DNA from: Paracoccus wurundjeri
GTDB lineage: Bacteria; Pseudomonadota; Alphaproteobacteria; Rhodobacterales; Rhodobacteraceae
Reading direction: 5' to 3'
DNA: 56,640 nt
NCBI RefSeq assembly: GCF_030678915.1
Contig: NZ_JAUUTZ010000028.1
Location: 1-56,640 of the forward strand
Translations under genes and position numbers: made by a program
Notes under the pieces: model-generated
The model's input: only the letters and a program-made list of their open reading frames with translations
What the model was told of the DNA's origin: nothing
The model's database searches: none
Shown here: piece after piece, positions 26,201 through 33,875 of the stretch
Position numbering within the stretch: the stretch's first letter is position 1
Layout: each line of letters begins with the position of its first letter

Positions 26201-26956
26201 ATGCCCCGCTTCGCTGCCAATCTGACTCGTCTGTTCACCGAGATGCCGATGGACGAGCGTTTCGACGCCGCCGCCCGGGCAGGTTTCACCGGCGTCGAGA
26301 TCCTGTTTCCCTATGATATCCCTGCCGATCATCTGTCGCGGCTTGCTCTGGCTGCCGGGCTGGAAATCGTGCTGATCAACACGCCGCCCCCGAACTGGTC
26401 CGGCGGGCCGCGCGGTTTCGCGGCAATCCCCGGTCAAGAGCAGCGTTTCCGGGACAATTTCGACCGTACACTGCGCTTTGCTCAGGTTCTTCACGCCCGT
26501 CAGATCCATATCATGTCGGGCGCCGCGGACGGCCCCGAGGCGCGTGCGACCTTCACGAAAAATCTGGCATGGGCGGTCAAACGCGCACCTCACGCCAGCC
26601 TCAATATCAAGGTCATCAACCGGGATTACATGCCCGGCTACTTCTTGTCGGATTTCGATCTTGCGGCAGAGATCATCGCAGAGATCGGCGCCCCAAATCT
26701 TGGCCTGCAATTCGACACTTATCACGCGCAAGTCCTCTCTGGGGATGCGCTTGGCTTGTGGCGCAAACACGCAGGAATCATCCGCCATATCCAGATAGCA
26801 GGCTTTCCGGGGCGCCACGAACCCATTGACGGAGCATTCAATTTCACCGCGTTTTTCGCCGAACTCGATCAATCGGGCTATCGCGGATGGGTCAGCGGGG
26901 AATACGATCCCGAGCATCTGACCGAAAACGGCCTTGGCTGGCTGCCGCGCGGATAA
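26201..26956 (+). CDS. Hydroxypyruvate isomerase-like TIM-barrel protein
   Basis: A 251-residue sugar-phosphate-isomerase-like TIM barrel, closest in pattern to hydroxypyruvate isomerase (Hyi), which interconverts hydroxypyruvate and tartronate semialdehyde. Family segments are FAANLTRLF, GFTGVEILFPYD, RGFAAIPGQE, MPGYFLS, LGLQFDTYH, HIQIAGFPGRHEP and GEYDPE. The segment that in E. coli Hyi reads LLIEPIN here reads LNIKVIN, so the glutamate expected to bind metal and take part in catalysis is Lys137 (codon AAG at 26609). The other landmarks (D172, H197, E234) remain. It may have lost or changed activity. It starts 5 bp after the DUF1285 gene. Confidence 0.8.
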   Translation: MPRFAANLTRLFTEMPMDERFDAAARAGFTGVEILFPYDIPADHLSRLALAAGLEIVLINTPPPNWSGGPRGFAAIPGQEQRFRDNFDRTLRFAQVLHARQIHIMSGAADGPEARATFTKNLAWAVKRAPHASLNIKVINRDYMPGYFLSDFDLAAEIIAEIGAPNLGLQFDTYHAQVLSGDALGLWRKHAGIIRHIQIAGFPGRHEPIDGAFNFTAFFAELDQSGYRGWVSGEYDPEHLTENGLGWLPRG

Positions 26957-27042
26957 ACGGCCGCGATTGCTCTTGCCCGGATGCTTGTTGTAAACTGCAT
27001 GAACAACCGAAAACGGCCAACAGCCGGAAAAAGAGAGGCTGC

Positions 27043-27120
27043 ATGATAAATTCCATCATCTATATCGTAGGGCTCGTCGTCGTGGTGCTTTTCATCCTCT
27101 CGGCTCTGGGGCTGCGCTAA
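27043..27120 (+). CDS. 25-residue single-pass membrane peptide, copy 2
   Basis: A 25-residue peptide starting MINSIIYIVGL and ending ILSALGLR. It is a single transmembrane helix with a C-terminal arginine, and near identical to the peptide at 10495-10569 (20 of 24 aligned residues by eye). GAGAGG lies 5 bases before the ATG. It is 86 bp after the hydroxypyruvate-isomerase-like gene on the same strand but looks independent of it. Two copies in one 57-kb window suggest a multicopy family in this genome. Function unknown. The following 198 bases, up to the hairpin at 27319, hold nothing I recognise. Confidence 0.72.
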   Translation: MINSIIYIVGLVVVVLFILSALGLR

Positions 27121-27318
27121 GGCAAAATCCCGTGTGAACGAAGAACAAAGACGTTCAGGGCCGGCATTTCGCATTCCCGAAACCGGTCGCGGCAGGCGAT
27201 CTTTCCTCTGTCCCCTACCACCCGCTCCCGCGCCCAGAGCGCTTCGGTAAATCCGCCCCGAAATCCTGCAGGAGATCTCCAAGACAATTCGGCCGAGCCC
27301 GCCCCGAGTGGAAATCCG

Positions 27319-27358
27319 CCCCAAGGCCGACCCGGCAGCTTCCCGGCCGGCCTTGGGG
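27319..27358 (-). terminator. Hairpin downstream of the M32 carboxypeptidase gene
   Basis: CCCCAAGGCCG (27319-27329) and CGGCCTTGGGG (27348-27358) form a perfect 11-bp GC-rich stem starting 7 bases after the carboxypeptidase stop. On the minus strand it is followed by CGGATTTCC, not a clean T-run, so termination efficiency is uncertain. Confidence 0.5.
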
Positions 27359-27365
27359 GAAAGCG

Positions 27366-28838
27366 TTACAGCCCGTAGATCCGGGTGAATTTCTCTTCAA
27401 GGTAATCCAGCAGCGGCGCAGGCTCTGCCGGCGCACCCGTAGCCTCTTCAATGATGCTGCGCGGGGGCATCAGCCCGCCATGACGCTGCACATTCTCACG
27501 CAGCCATTCGACGCCGGGCATGGCGTCCCCCCGCGCAAGCCCCTGATCCAGATCGGGAACGGCTTCGCGCATGGCACGGTTCAGACAGCCGGCATAGACA
27601 TTGCCAAGCGCATATGTCGGAAAATAGCCGAACAGGCCCACCGACCAGTGAACATCTTGCAACAGGCCATTCGCCGGGCGATCCACGGCGACGCCGAAAT
27701 CGCGCAGAAAACGCGCATTCCATGCCTCGACCAGATCATCGGTGCCAATCTTGCCGGCGATCAGGTCGCGCTCCAGATCGAACCGCAACATGATATGCAG
27801 GTTATATTGAATCTCATCCGCCTCGGTACGGATATAACCGGATGTCACCCGGTTTACGGCGGCATGGAAGCTGTCGGGATCGCTGATATTCAGCCCGTCG
27901 AACGCGTCCGACATGCGGCTGAACAGCCATCCCGTGAACGCCCGACCCCGCCCCATCTGGTTCTCATAGATCCGGCTTTGGCTTTCATGGACCCCCATCG
28001 AGACGCCGCGGCCAAGGGGCGTGAAAGCGTAATCCTCATCGATTCCCAGTTCATAGCTGGAATGGCCGACCTCGTGGATGGTCGAATACAGGCAATTGAA
28101 CGGATCGGTTTCCACCACACGAGTCGTGATCCGGCTATCCTGCCAGCGCCCGCTGCTGAACGGATGCACAGCCAGATCCATGCGACCCCGCGTCCAGTCA
28201 TAGCCGAAAGCCGAGGCGCAGATACGGGCAAGCCGCAATTGCGTTTCCTGCGGGAAATGCCCGGTCAAAGCCTCGGGCTGATGCTCGGCCCCAAGCACAT
28301 CCTCGCGCAAGGCGACAAGCCGGGGTCGCATGGCGTCGAACAAGGCGGCAATCTCGGCCCCGGTCGTTTCGGGCTCGTAATCCTCCAGCAAGGCATCGTA
28401 CAGATCGCCACCATCCGCCAGCGCCGCCGCCTCTTCGCGTTTCAGCGACAGGACCTGATCCAGCACCGGAAGGAAATCGTCCGGGGCATCATTCGCGCGC
28501 GCTTCTGCCCAGATGCCCTGGGCAAGCGAAGTCGTCCGGGCAAGCTCTGTCGCCAGACGCGCGGGAATCCGGCAAGCACGGGTGAAATCGCGGTTGATCA
28601 GCTCGACGATCCGGGATTCCGCCTCGTTCTGAGGCAGCGCGGCGGCCAGCCATTCGCCGATCCGCGGGTCGGTGCGGCGCTCGTGCAGCACATCCTCCAT
28701 GGCGGCCATTTCCTCGGATCGCTGTTCGGTCGCGCCGCGCGGCATGACCGTTTCCTGATCCCATCCCAACCGCTCGGCCACCGAGGACAGCGCCTCGGTC
28801 CGGCGCTGAAAGGCAAGCAAATCGTCCATGACAGTCAT
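27366..28838 (-). CDS. M32 family metallocarboxypeptidase
   Basis: A 490-residue carboxypeptidase of family M32 (Taq type), a cytosolic zinc enzyme that trims C-terminal residues from peptides. The zinc site is HEVGH at about residue 254, and the third ligand lies in HESQSRIYENQ about 30 residues later. Other family marks are RITTRVVE and LHIMLRFDLE. Length is typical. It overlaps the end of ctaA by 4 bp (ATGA), an unusual pairing that suggests the two are expressed together without an obvious functional link. The ATG at 28838 has GGAGA ahead of it. Confidence 0.93.
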   Translation of the reverse strand: MTVMDDLLAFQRRTEALSSVAERLGWDQETVMPRGATEQRSEEMAAMEDVLHERRTDPRIGEWLAAALPQNEAESRIVELINRDFTRACRIPARLATELARTTSLAQGIWAEARANDAPDDFLPVLDQVLSLKREEAAALADGGDLYDALLEDYEPETTGAEIAALFDAMRPRLVALREDVLGAEHQPEALTGHFPQETQLRLARICASAFGYDWTRGRMDLAVHPFSSGRWQDSRITTRVVETDPFNCLYSTIHEVGHSSYELGIDEDYAFTPLGRGVSMGVHESQSRIYENQMGRGRAFTGWLFSRMSDAFDGLNISDPDSFHAAVNRVTSGYIRTEADEIQYNLHIMLRFDLERDLIAGKIGTDDLVEAWNARFLRDFGVAVDRPANGLLQDVHWSVGLFGYFPTYALGNVYAGCLNRAMREAVPDLDQGLARGDAMPGVEWLRENVQRHGGLMPPRSIIEEATGAPAEPAPLLDYLEEKFTRIYGL

Positions 28839-29980
28839 TTGCGGTCTCCTCTGACCGAGGTTTCAAACGGGTAACGGGCATGATGACGCGCCCGGATGAT
28901 CAGCGTAAACAGCGCAATCGCGCCCAATTGATGAGTCAGCGCCAGAGGCAGGGGCGAGGCATGCAGCACATTCATGATCCCCAGCCCCACCTGTACGGCG
29001 ACCATCACGATCATCGCCGTGAACGCCCCGCGTGTCACCGGATGAGGCGAACGGCGCGCACGCAGCCAGTCGACCACGGCGAAAATCGCCACAAGATAAC
29101 CTGCCATGCGGTGAATGAACTGCACAAGCGCAGGGTTTTCAAAGAAATTGCGCCAGCCCAGCGCGGCGTCCCATATCGCGGCGGGAATCCATTCGCCACC
29201 CATCGTCGGCCAGCCGGTATATTGCCGTCCCGCATCGATCCCCGCGACAAGTGCGCCCAGCAGGATTTGCACGAAGGCCAGATGCATCAGGCCGGTGGAC
29301 ATGCCGAACAGCTTGCGTTCGCCTGCCCTTCTGGCGCGCAATAATTCCGCCTCGCTACGGCTGAGCTGATTCGCGTACCAGGCGATCAGTCCCAGGATCA
29401 GGAACGCCAGCCCCAGATGCAGCGCCAGCCGGTACGAGGCGACGCGCACCATACCGGCAACCAACCCGGAACTGACCATCCACCAGCCAAGCGCACCCTG
29501 CATCCCGCCCAGAACGCCAAGCGTCAGCATGCGCGACGCCCATCCCACCGGAATCCGGCGGGTGATCAGGAAGCCAAGGAAACCCAGGGCCCAGACCAGA
29601 CCAATGACGCGGCCAAGCAGACGGTGCGACCATTCCCACCAGTAGATTTGCTTGAAACCGGCCAGATCCATATCCGGGTTGACCTCGGCATATTGCGGGA
29701 TCTGCTTGTAGGCTTCGAACTCCGCCTGCCAATCCGCGTCCGAGCCGGGCGGCAATGCGCCGGTCACCGGCGCCCATTCGGTGATCGACAGCCCCGAGCC
29801 GGTCAGCCGCGTCGCCCCGCCAAGCGCGATCATCGCCGCCACCAGAATGAAAAGCACGATCATCCACAACCTGATGGCCTTGCGCGCACCCTTCGGCGCA
29901 GCGTCGATCATGCCGGTCTGAATGGCGGGCTGGCTGGCTTTGTCATCCGAGATTTCCTCGAAAACGGGGCGCTTGGCCAT
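28835..29980 (-). CDS. ctaA: Heme A synthase
   Basis: A 381-residue CtaA/Cox15, the integral membrane enzyme that oxidises heme O to heme A for aa3-type cytochrome oxidase. Eight membrane helices are apparent. The heme-ligand histidines appear in WEWSHRLLGR, ALHLGLAF, FIHRMAGY and LTHQLGAI, with GGATRLTGSGLSITEW after the first helix. The cysteine pair of Gram-positive CtaA is absent, as in the proteobacterial type. AAGAGGAG precedes the ATG. It implies that the organism makes an aa3-type terminal oxidase. Confidence 0.96.
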   Translation of the reverse strand: MAKRPVFEEISDDKASQPAIQTGMIDAAPKGARKAIRLWMIVLFILVAAMIALGGATRLTGSGLSITEWAPVTGALPPGSDADWQAEFEAYKQIPQYAEVNPDMDLAGFKQIYWWEWSHRLLGRVIGLVWALGFLGFLITRRIPVGWASRMLTLGVLGGMQGALGWWMVSSGLVAGMVRVASYRLALHLGLAFLILGLIAWYANQLSRSEAELLRARRAGERKLFGMSTGLMHLAFVQILLGALVAGIDAGRQYTGWPTMGGEWIPAAIWDAALGWRNFFENPALVQFIHRMAGYLVAIFAVVDWLRARRSPHPVTRGAFTAMIVMVAVQVGLGIMNVLHASPLPLALTHQLGAIALFTLIIRARHHARYPFETSVRGDRK

Positions 29981-30020
29981 CGCTTGCTCCTCTTGAGATC
30001 GGGCGGACAGTATGCCGGGC

Positions 30021-30749
30021 TTATCGGCGGGTCAATTGGCGCAAGATACCATGCAGGATACGTATATCGCCGCGCGTCAGTACCAGCCGCGCCCACATGT
30101 TCCGCAGGTTCATCCGCATATTCGCGGCCTTGGTTTCAGGAAAGAAAAACCCGGCTTCAGCCAGCTTTTCCTCGTAATGATCGCCCAGCCGCTCGATCTC
30201 GACCCTGTCGGCAAGCATCTCGGCCCGTTCACGGCGGGCATGGGGCGACGGCTCCGGCGGCAAATCGTCGCGGCCCCATTCATATCCCATCAGCAAAACC
30301 GCCTGCGCCAGATTGAGCGAGGGGAAATCGGGATTGACCGGCACCGTCACGATGGCATTCGCACGGGCGACATCCTCGTTCTCAAGTCCGGCACGTTCAG
30401 GACCGAAGATGACCGCGACCCGCCCCTGATGAGCACGCGCCTTTTCCATCGCGCTTTTCGGCGTATGGACGGGTTTCGACAATTCCCGCCCGCGCGCGGT
30501 GGTGGCGAACGCGAAATCCACGCCCTCCATCGCCTCGGCCAGAGTCGGATAGATCCTCGCCCGGTCCAGAACCTGCCCGGCAGCCCCCGAGGCCATGGCC
30601 ACCGCCTTTGGATTGGGCCAACCGTCACGCGGTGCGACAAGCCGCATTTCGGTCAGTCCGAAATTCAGCATGGCGCGCGCGGCGGCACCGATATTCTCGC
30701 CCATTTGTGGACGGACAAGGATAATGACGGGTTGACGATCGTTTTCCAT
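30021..30749 (-). CDS. trmJ: tRNA (Cm32/Um32) methyltransferase TrmJ
   Basis: A 242-residue SPOUT-class RNA methyltransferase, matching TrmJ, which 2'-O-methylates position 32 of tRNAs with SAM. Landmarks are ILVRPQMGENIGAAARAMLNFG near the N-terminus, AVIFGPERAGLENEDV, and the knot segment NPDFPSLNLAQAVLLMGYE. The ATG at 30749 (MENDRQPV) is preferred to an ATG 12 codons upstream because conserved sequence begins just after it, although neither has a strong ribosome site. The gene ends 40 bp before the ctaA start on the same strand. Confidence 0.9.
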   Translation of the reverse strand: MENDRQPVIILVRPQMGENIGAAARAMLNFGLTEMRLVAPRDGWPNPKAVAMASGAAGQVLDRARIYPTLAEAMEGVDFAFATTARGRELSKPVHTPKSAMEKARAHQGRVAVIFGPERAGLENEDVARANAIVTVPVNPDFPSLNLAQAVLLMGYEWGRDDLPPEPSPHARRERAEMLADRVEIERLGDHYEEKLAEAGFFFPETKAANMRMNLRNMWARLVLTRGDIRILHGILRQLTRR

Positions 30750-30821
30750 GGCATGCGCAATAGTCGCTCTGGCAGCGGCGGGCAAGCTGCGCTATCTGCA
30801 GGGGATATGCAGGAGTAGATC

Positions 30822-31424
30822 ATGACCGAGGCCCCACAGCTTTACCTGATGACCCCCGCAGGCGCGCAAGCATCCGCGCTTGGCCCTCTTCTGACCGAGG
30901 TGATGGACCGTTTCCCGGTCGCCTGCCTGCGAATCCGCAGCGGCGCGGAAGAGGATGAACTTGGCCGGCTTGCTGATCTGGCGCGCGAAATCGCCCATGC
31001 CCGCGATGTCGCCGTGGTGATCGAAGATCATATACGGCTGGTGCAGCGGCACGGGCTGGACGGCGTCCATCTGACCGATGGCGCACGCGGCGTTCGCGCG
31101 GCCCGCAAGGAACTTGGCGCGGATGCCATCGTGGGAGCCTATTGCGGCGCATCCCGCCATGACGCCATGAATGCAGGTGAGGCCGGTGCCGATTATGTCA
31201 GTTTCGGCCCGGTCGGCGAAACCGCATTGGGCCGTGGCGAGCAGGCGCCGTTCGAATTGTTCCAATGGTGGAGCGACATGATCGAATTGCCGGTCGTCGC
31301 AGAGGGCGCGCTGTCACGCGATCTGATCCAGAAATTCTCCACCGCCTGCGATTTCGTCGCGGTCGGCTCCGAGATCTGGGGCGAAGACGATCCTACCGCC
31401 GCATTAGCTTCGATCTGGGACTGA
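30822..31424 (+). CDS. Thiamine phosphate synthase-like protein (ThiE/TenI)
   Basis: A 200-residue TIM-barrel protein of the ThiE/TenI superfamily. ThiE joins the pyrimidine and thiazole halves of thiamine. Pattern matches are QLYLMTP at the N-terminus, VVIEDHIRLVQRHGLDGVHLTDG, GAYCGASRHDAM, ADYVSFGPVGE and VVAEGALS. It stands alone, without thi genes beside it, and shows sequence drift around the phosphate loop, so it may be a TenI-type paralogue rather than the main ThiE. Confidence 0.75.
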   Translation: MTEAPQLYLMTPAGAQASALGPLLTEVMDRFPVACLRIRSGAEEDELGRLADLAREIAHARDVAVVIEDHIRLVQRHGLDGVHLTDGARGVRAARKELGADAIVGAYCGASRHDAMNAGEAGADYVSFGPVGETALGRGEQAPFELFQWWSDMIELPVVAEGALSRDLIQKFSTACDFVAVGSEIWGEDDPTAALASIWD

Positions 31425-31768
31425 GAGAGATCCCGCCGCAATATCTCCGTCCATAAGATCTGCCCGATAAATCGCGGATGATTTGGCGAAAGCCATCCTT
31501 GATCGCGCCCTATTCACGATCTTATGCGCCAGCCTGCATTTTCATCGCCTGCCGCATCTGATCGAATTCCCCTCTGCCCGTTCTTCTTCATCCAAATATC
31601 CCGGAGTCCGGGGCAGAGCCGGCATGTGACGGACAGCATCCCCGGCCGGACGCATTGCCATGACGGGATTTCATGATTTCGTCATGTTTTCGTCGTCAGG
31701 CTGTCGCATAATCCTCCGAAACACGCCCCAAGCTGCACAGCTTTGCAATGCAAGCATACGGGGCCGGG
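31425..31768. other. Intergenic stretch before the ABC importer, no gene seen
   Basis: 344 bases without a convincing gene in any frame. Around 31590-31625 the sequence ATATCCCGGAGTCCGGGGCAG resembles a GC-rich intergenic element often seen in Rhodobacterales, possibly a terminator for the ThiE-like gene, but the stem is short. Near 31670-31690 the repeated TCATG/CGTCATG pattern is AT-richer and could hold the importer promoter. No operator could be named. Confidence 0.4.
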
Positions 31769-32860
31769 ATGAGCGCGATCGACATTGCCTGTCTGGATAA
31801 ATCCTTTGGCCAGACACAGGTTCTGCATCAGATCGCTCTGTCCATCGGTTCGGGGGAGTTCGTCTCGGTCCTTGGTCCGTCGGGCTGCGGCAAGACGACA
31901 CTTCTGCGATGTATTGCAGGATTCGAGCGGATCGATTCCGGTCGAATCTCTGTCGATGGCCATCTCGTCTCCTCGCCGGATCATCATCTGCCACCCGAGC
32001 AGCGCGGCATCGGCGTGGTGTTTCAGAACTATGCGCTATGGCCACATATGACCGTGGCACAGAATGTCGCTTATGGTCTGAAGATCGCGGGCATGCCGCG
32101 CAGGGAACGCGAGACCCGCACCGCCCATGCGCTGGATCTGGTCGAACTGGGCGGGTTTGCCAGCAGGCGCCCCGCCGATCTGTCCGGAGGCCAGCGACAG
32201 CGTGTCGCGCTTGCGCGGTGCCTGGCGATGGAAAGCCGGATCGTTTTGCTGGACGAGCCGCTTGCCAATCTGGATGTGCATCTGCGCGGCGCCTTGGAAG
32301 CCGAATTCGCGAATTTCCATGCCCGTTCGGGCGCGACGATGTTCTATATCACCCATGATCAGGCCGAGGCGCTTGCATTGGCCGATCGGGTCGCAGTGAT
32401 GGATCGCGGGTGCATCGTCCAGTTCGACCGTCCCGATGTGCTGTTTCGCCAACCCGCAACCGAAACCGTTGCGGGCTTCATCGGCGAAGGCCGCGTGATC
32501 GAGGCCGAACATATCCAGCCGATCGGCGATGGCCGTGCCTCGGCCTCGCTGCTGGGGCAATCGGTCCGGCTGCGATGCGCACCCGATCAGCGCGGGCAGC
32601 GCAGCGGCAAAATCTCGTTCCATCCGGACGATCTGGAATTGCTGGCGGAAGACACCGCCCCGGGCTTTGACGCCCATGTCACCCGCGCAACCTATCGCGG
32701 CGCCTATCTGCGGGCAGAGCTTATGGCCGGACCCTCGGGTTCCGTGCCTCTGTCGCTGAATGTCGCCGCGCAGGCTTCGCTGACCAAAGGGCAACGGGTC
32801 CGCGTTGCCCTTCGCGATGGCTGGGTCATACCCACCCCCGCCGCGCAGGCCCAGTTTTAA
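31769..32860 (+). CDS. ABC importer ATPase, FbpC-like
   Basis: A 363-residue ABC ATPase of the CUT1/iron/thiamine/phosphonate importer group. Walker A GPSGCGKTTLLR, Q-loop VFQNYALWPHMTV, signature LSGGQRQRVALARCL, Walker B RIVLLDEPLANLD and the switch histidine in MFYITHDQAEAL are all present. The last 120 residues form a TOBE-like regulatory domain. The ATG at 31769 gives the typical short N-terminus; an ATG seven codons earlier is possible, and neither has a good ribosome site. It heads an operon with a binding protein and a fused permease. The ATPase sequence looks FbpC-like but does not fix the substrate. Confidence 0.9.
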   Translation: MSAIDIACLDKSFGQTQVLHQIALSIGSGEFVSVLGPSGCGKTTLLRCIAGFERIDSGRISVDGHLVSSPDHHLPPEQRGIGVVFQNYALWPHMTVAQNVAYGLKIAGMPRRERETRTAHALDLVELGGFASRRPADLSGGQRQRVALARCLAMESRIVLLDEPLANLDVHLRGALEAEFANFHARSGATMFYITHDQAEALALADRVAVMDRGCIVQFDRPDVLFRQPATETVAGFIGEGRVIEAEHIQPIGDGRASASLLGQSVRLRCAPDQRGQRSGKISFHPDDLELLAEDTAPGFDAHVTRATYRGAYLRAELMAGPSGSVPLSLNVAAQASLTKGQRVRVALRDGWVIPTPAAQAQF

Positions 32861-32890
32861 CCCTCCTCCAACCGAAGGACGAAATCTCCC

Positions 32891-33859
32891 ATGCGTTTCC
32901 TTTCCCTGTCCCTCGCCACCGCCCTGCTTTGCAGCGCGGCCCATGCCGAAACCACGCTGACCCTTTATACCAGCCAGCCGCCCGAACAGGCGCAAAGCAC
33001 CGTGGACGCCTTTCAGGCGGCCCATCCGGATATCAAGGTCGAATGGACCCGCAACGGCACTTCGGCGCTGATGAACGTGATCCGCGCCGAGATCGAGGCC
33101 GGACAGGTTCAGGCGGATGTGCTGCTTGTGGCCGACGATATCAATCTGGGCGAGTTGAAGGCAGGCGGGCACCTGATGGCGTATCCCGACGCGCCGGTCG
33201 AGAATTATGATCCGGCGACCTATGATGCCGACATGAGCTATTTTGGCACCAAGGCCCTGACCACCGGCATTGCCTATAACCCCGATATCGCCGAGCCGGT
33301 CGAAAACTGGGCCGATCTGCTGACCGAGGAAAACCGTGGGCAGATTGCCATGCCCAGCCCACTTTATTCCGGCGCCGCGCTGATCCATCTGCATGCGCTG
33401 ACCAATGCGCCCGATATTGGCTGGGCGTTCTTTGAAGGGCTGAACGATCTCGATATCGTGCCCGAGGGCGGCAATGGTCCAGCCACCAAGGCGGTCGCGT
33501 CGGGCATGGCGAAATACGCCATTCTCGTGGATGCGAATGCGTTGAACGCCAAGGCTGACGGCTCGCCAATCGATTTCATCGCACCCAAGGACGGCGTTTC
33601 CTTTATCACAGAGCCGGTGGCCATCATGTCCACAACCGACAACGTAGATGCAGCGAAGCAATTCGTCGATTTCCTGCTGAGCGAGGACGGGCAGAAGCTG
33701 GTCACCGAACAGGGCTATCTGCCGATCATGCCTGGTGTCGAAGGCCCGGAGGGTTTTCCAAAACTCTCGGATATGAAGCTGCTGGATTACGACGTCCAGG
33801 AGGCCGTCAGGAACGACGCCGAAATGCGTGAGAAATTCTCGGACACTTTCGGTCAATGA
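32891..33859 (+). CDS. Periplasmic substrate-binding protein of ABC importer
   Basis: A 322-residue extracellular solute-binding protein with a clear signal peptide (cleavage after SAAHA, residue 19). The fold pattern is that of the FbpA/ThiB/PotD-like group: LTLYTSQPPEQA, NVIRAEIEAGQVQADVLLVAD and SFITEPVAIMS. Classical FbpA proteins carry a pair of adjacent tyrosines that bind ferric iron. The matching region here reads AKYAILVDANAL and has no such pair. Iron is therefore not assured; phosphonates, thiamine or another anion are possible. The gene lies 30 bp after the ATPase gene. Confidence 0.85.
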   Translation: MRFLSLSLATALLCSAAHAETTLTLYTSQPPEQAQSTVDAFQAAHPDIKVEWTRNGTSALMNVIRAEIEAGQVQADVLLVADDINLGELKAGGHLMAYPDAPVENYDPATYDADMSYFGTKALTTGIAYNPDIAEPVENWADLLTEENRGQIAMPSPLYSGAALIHLHALTNAPDIGWAFFEGLNDLDIVPEGGNGPATKAVASGMAKYAILVDANALNAKADGSPIDFIAPKDGVSFITEPVAIMSTTDNVDAAKQFVDFLLSEDGQKLVTEQGYLPIMPGVEGPEGFPKLSDMKLLDYDVQEAVRNDAEMREKFSDTFGQ

Positions 33860-33875
33860 TCCGTTGGATCGGGCG

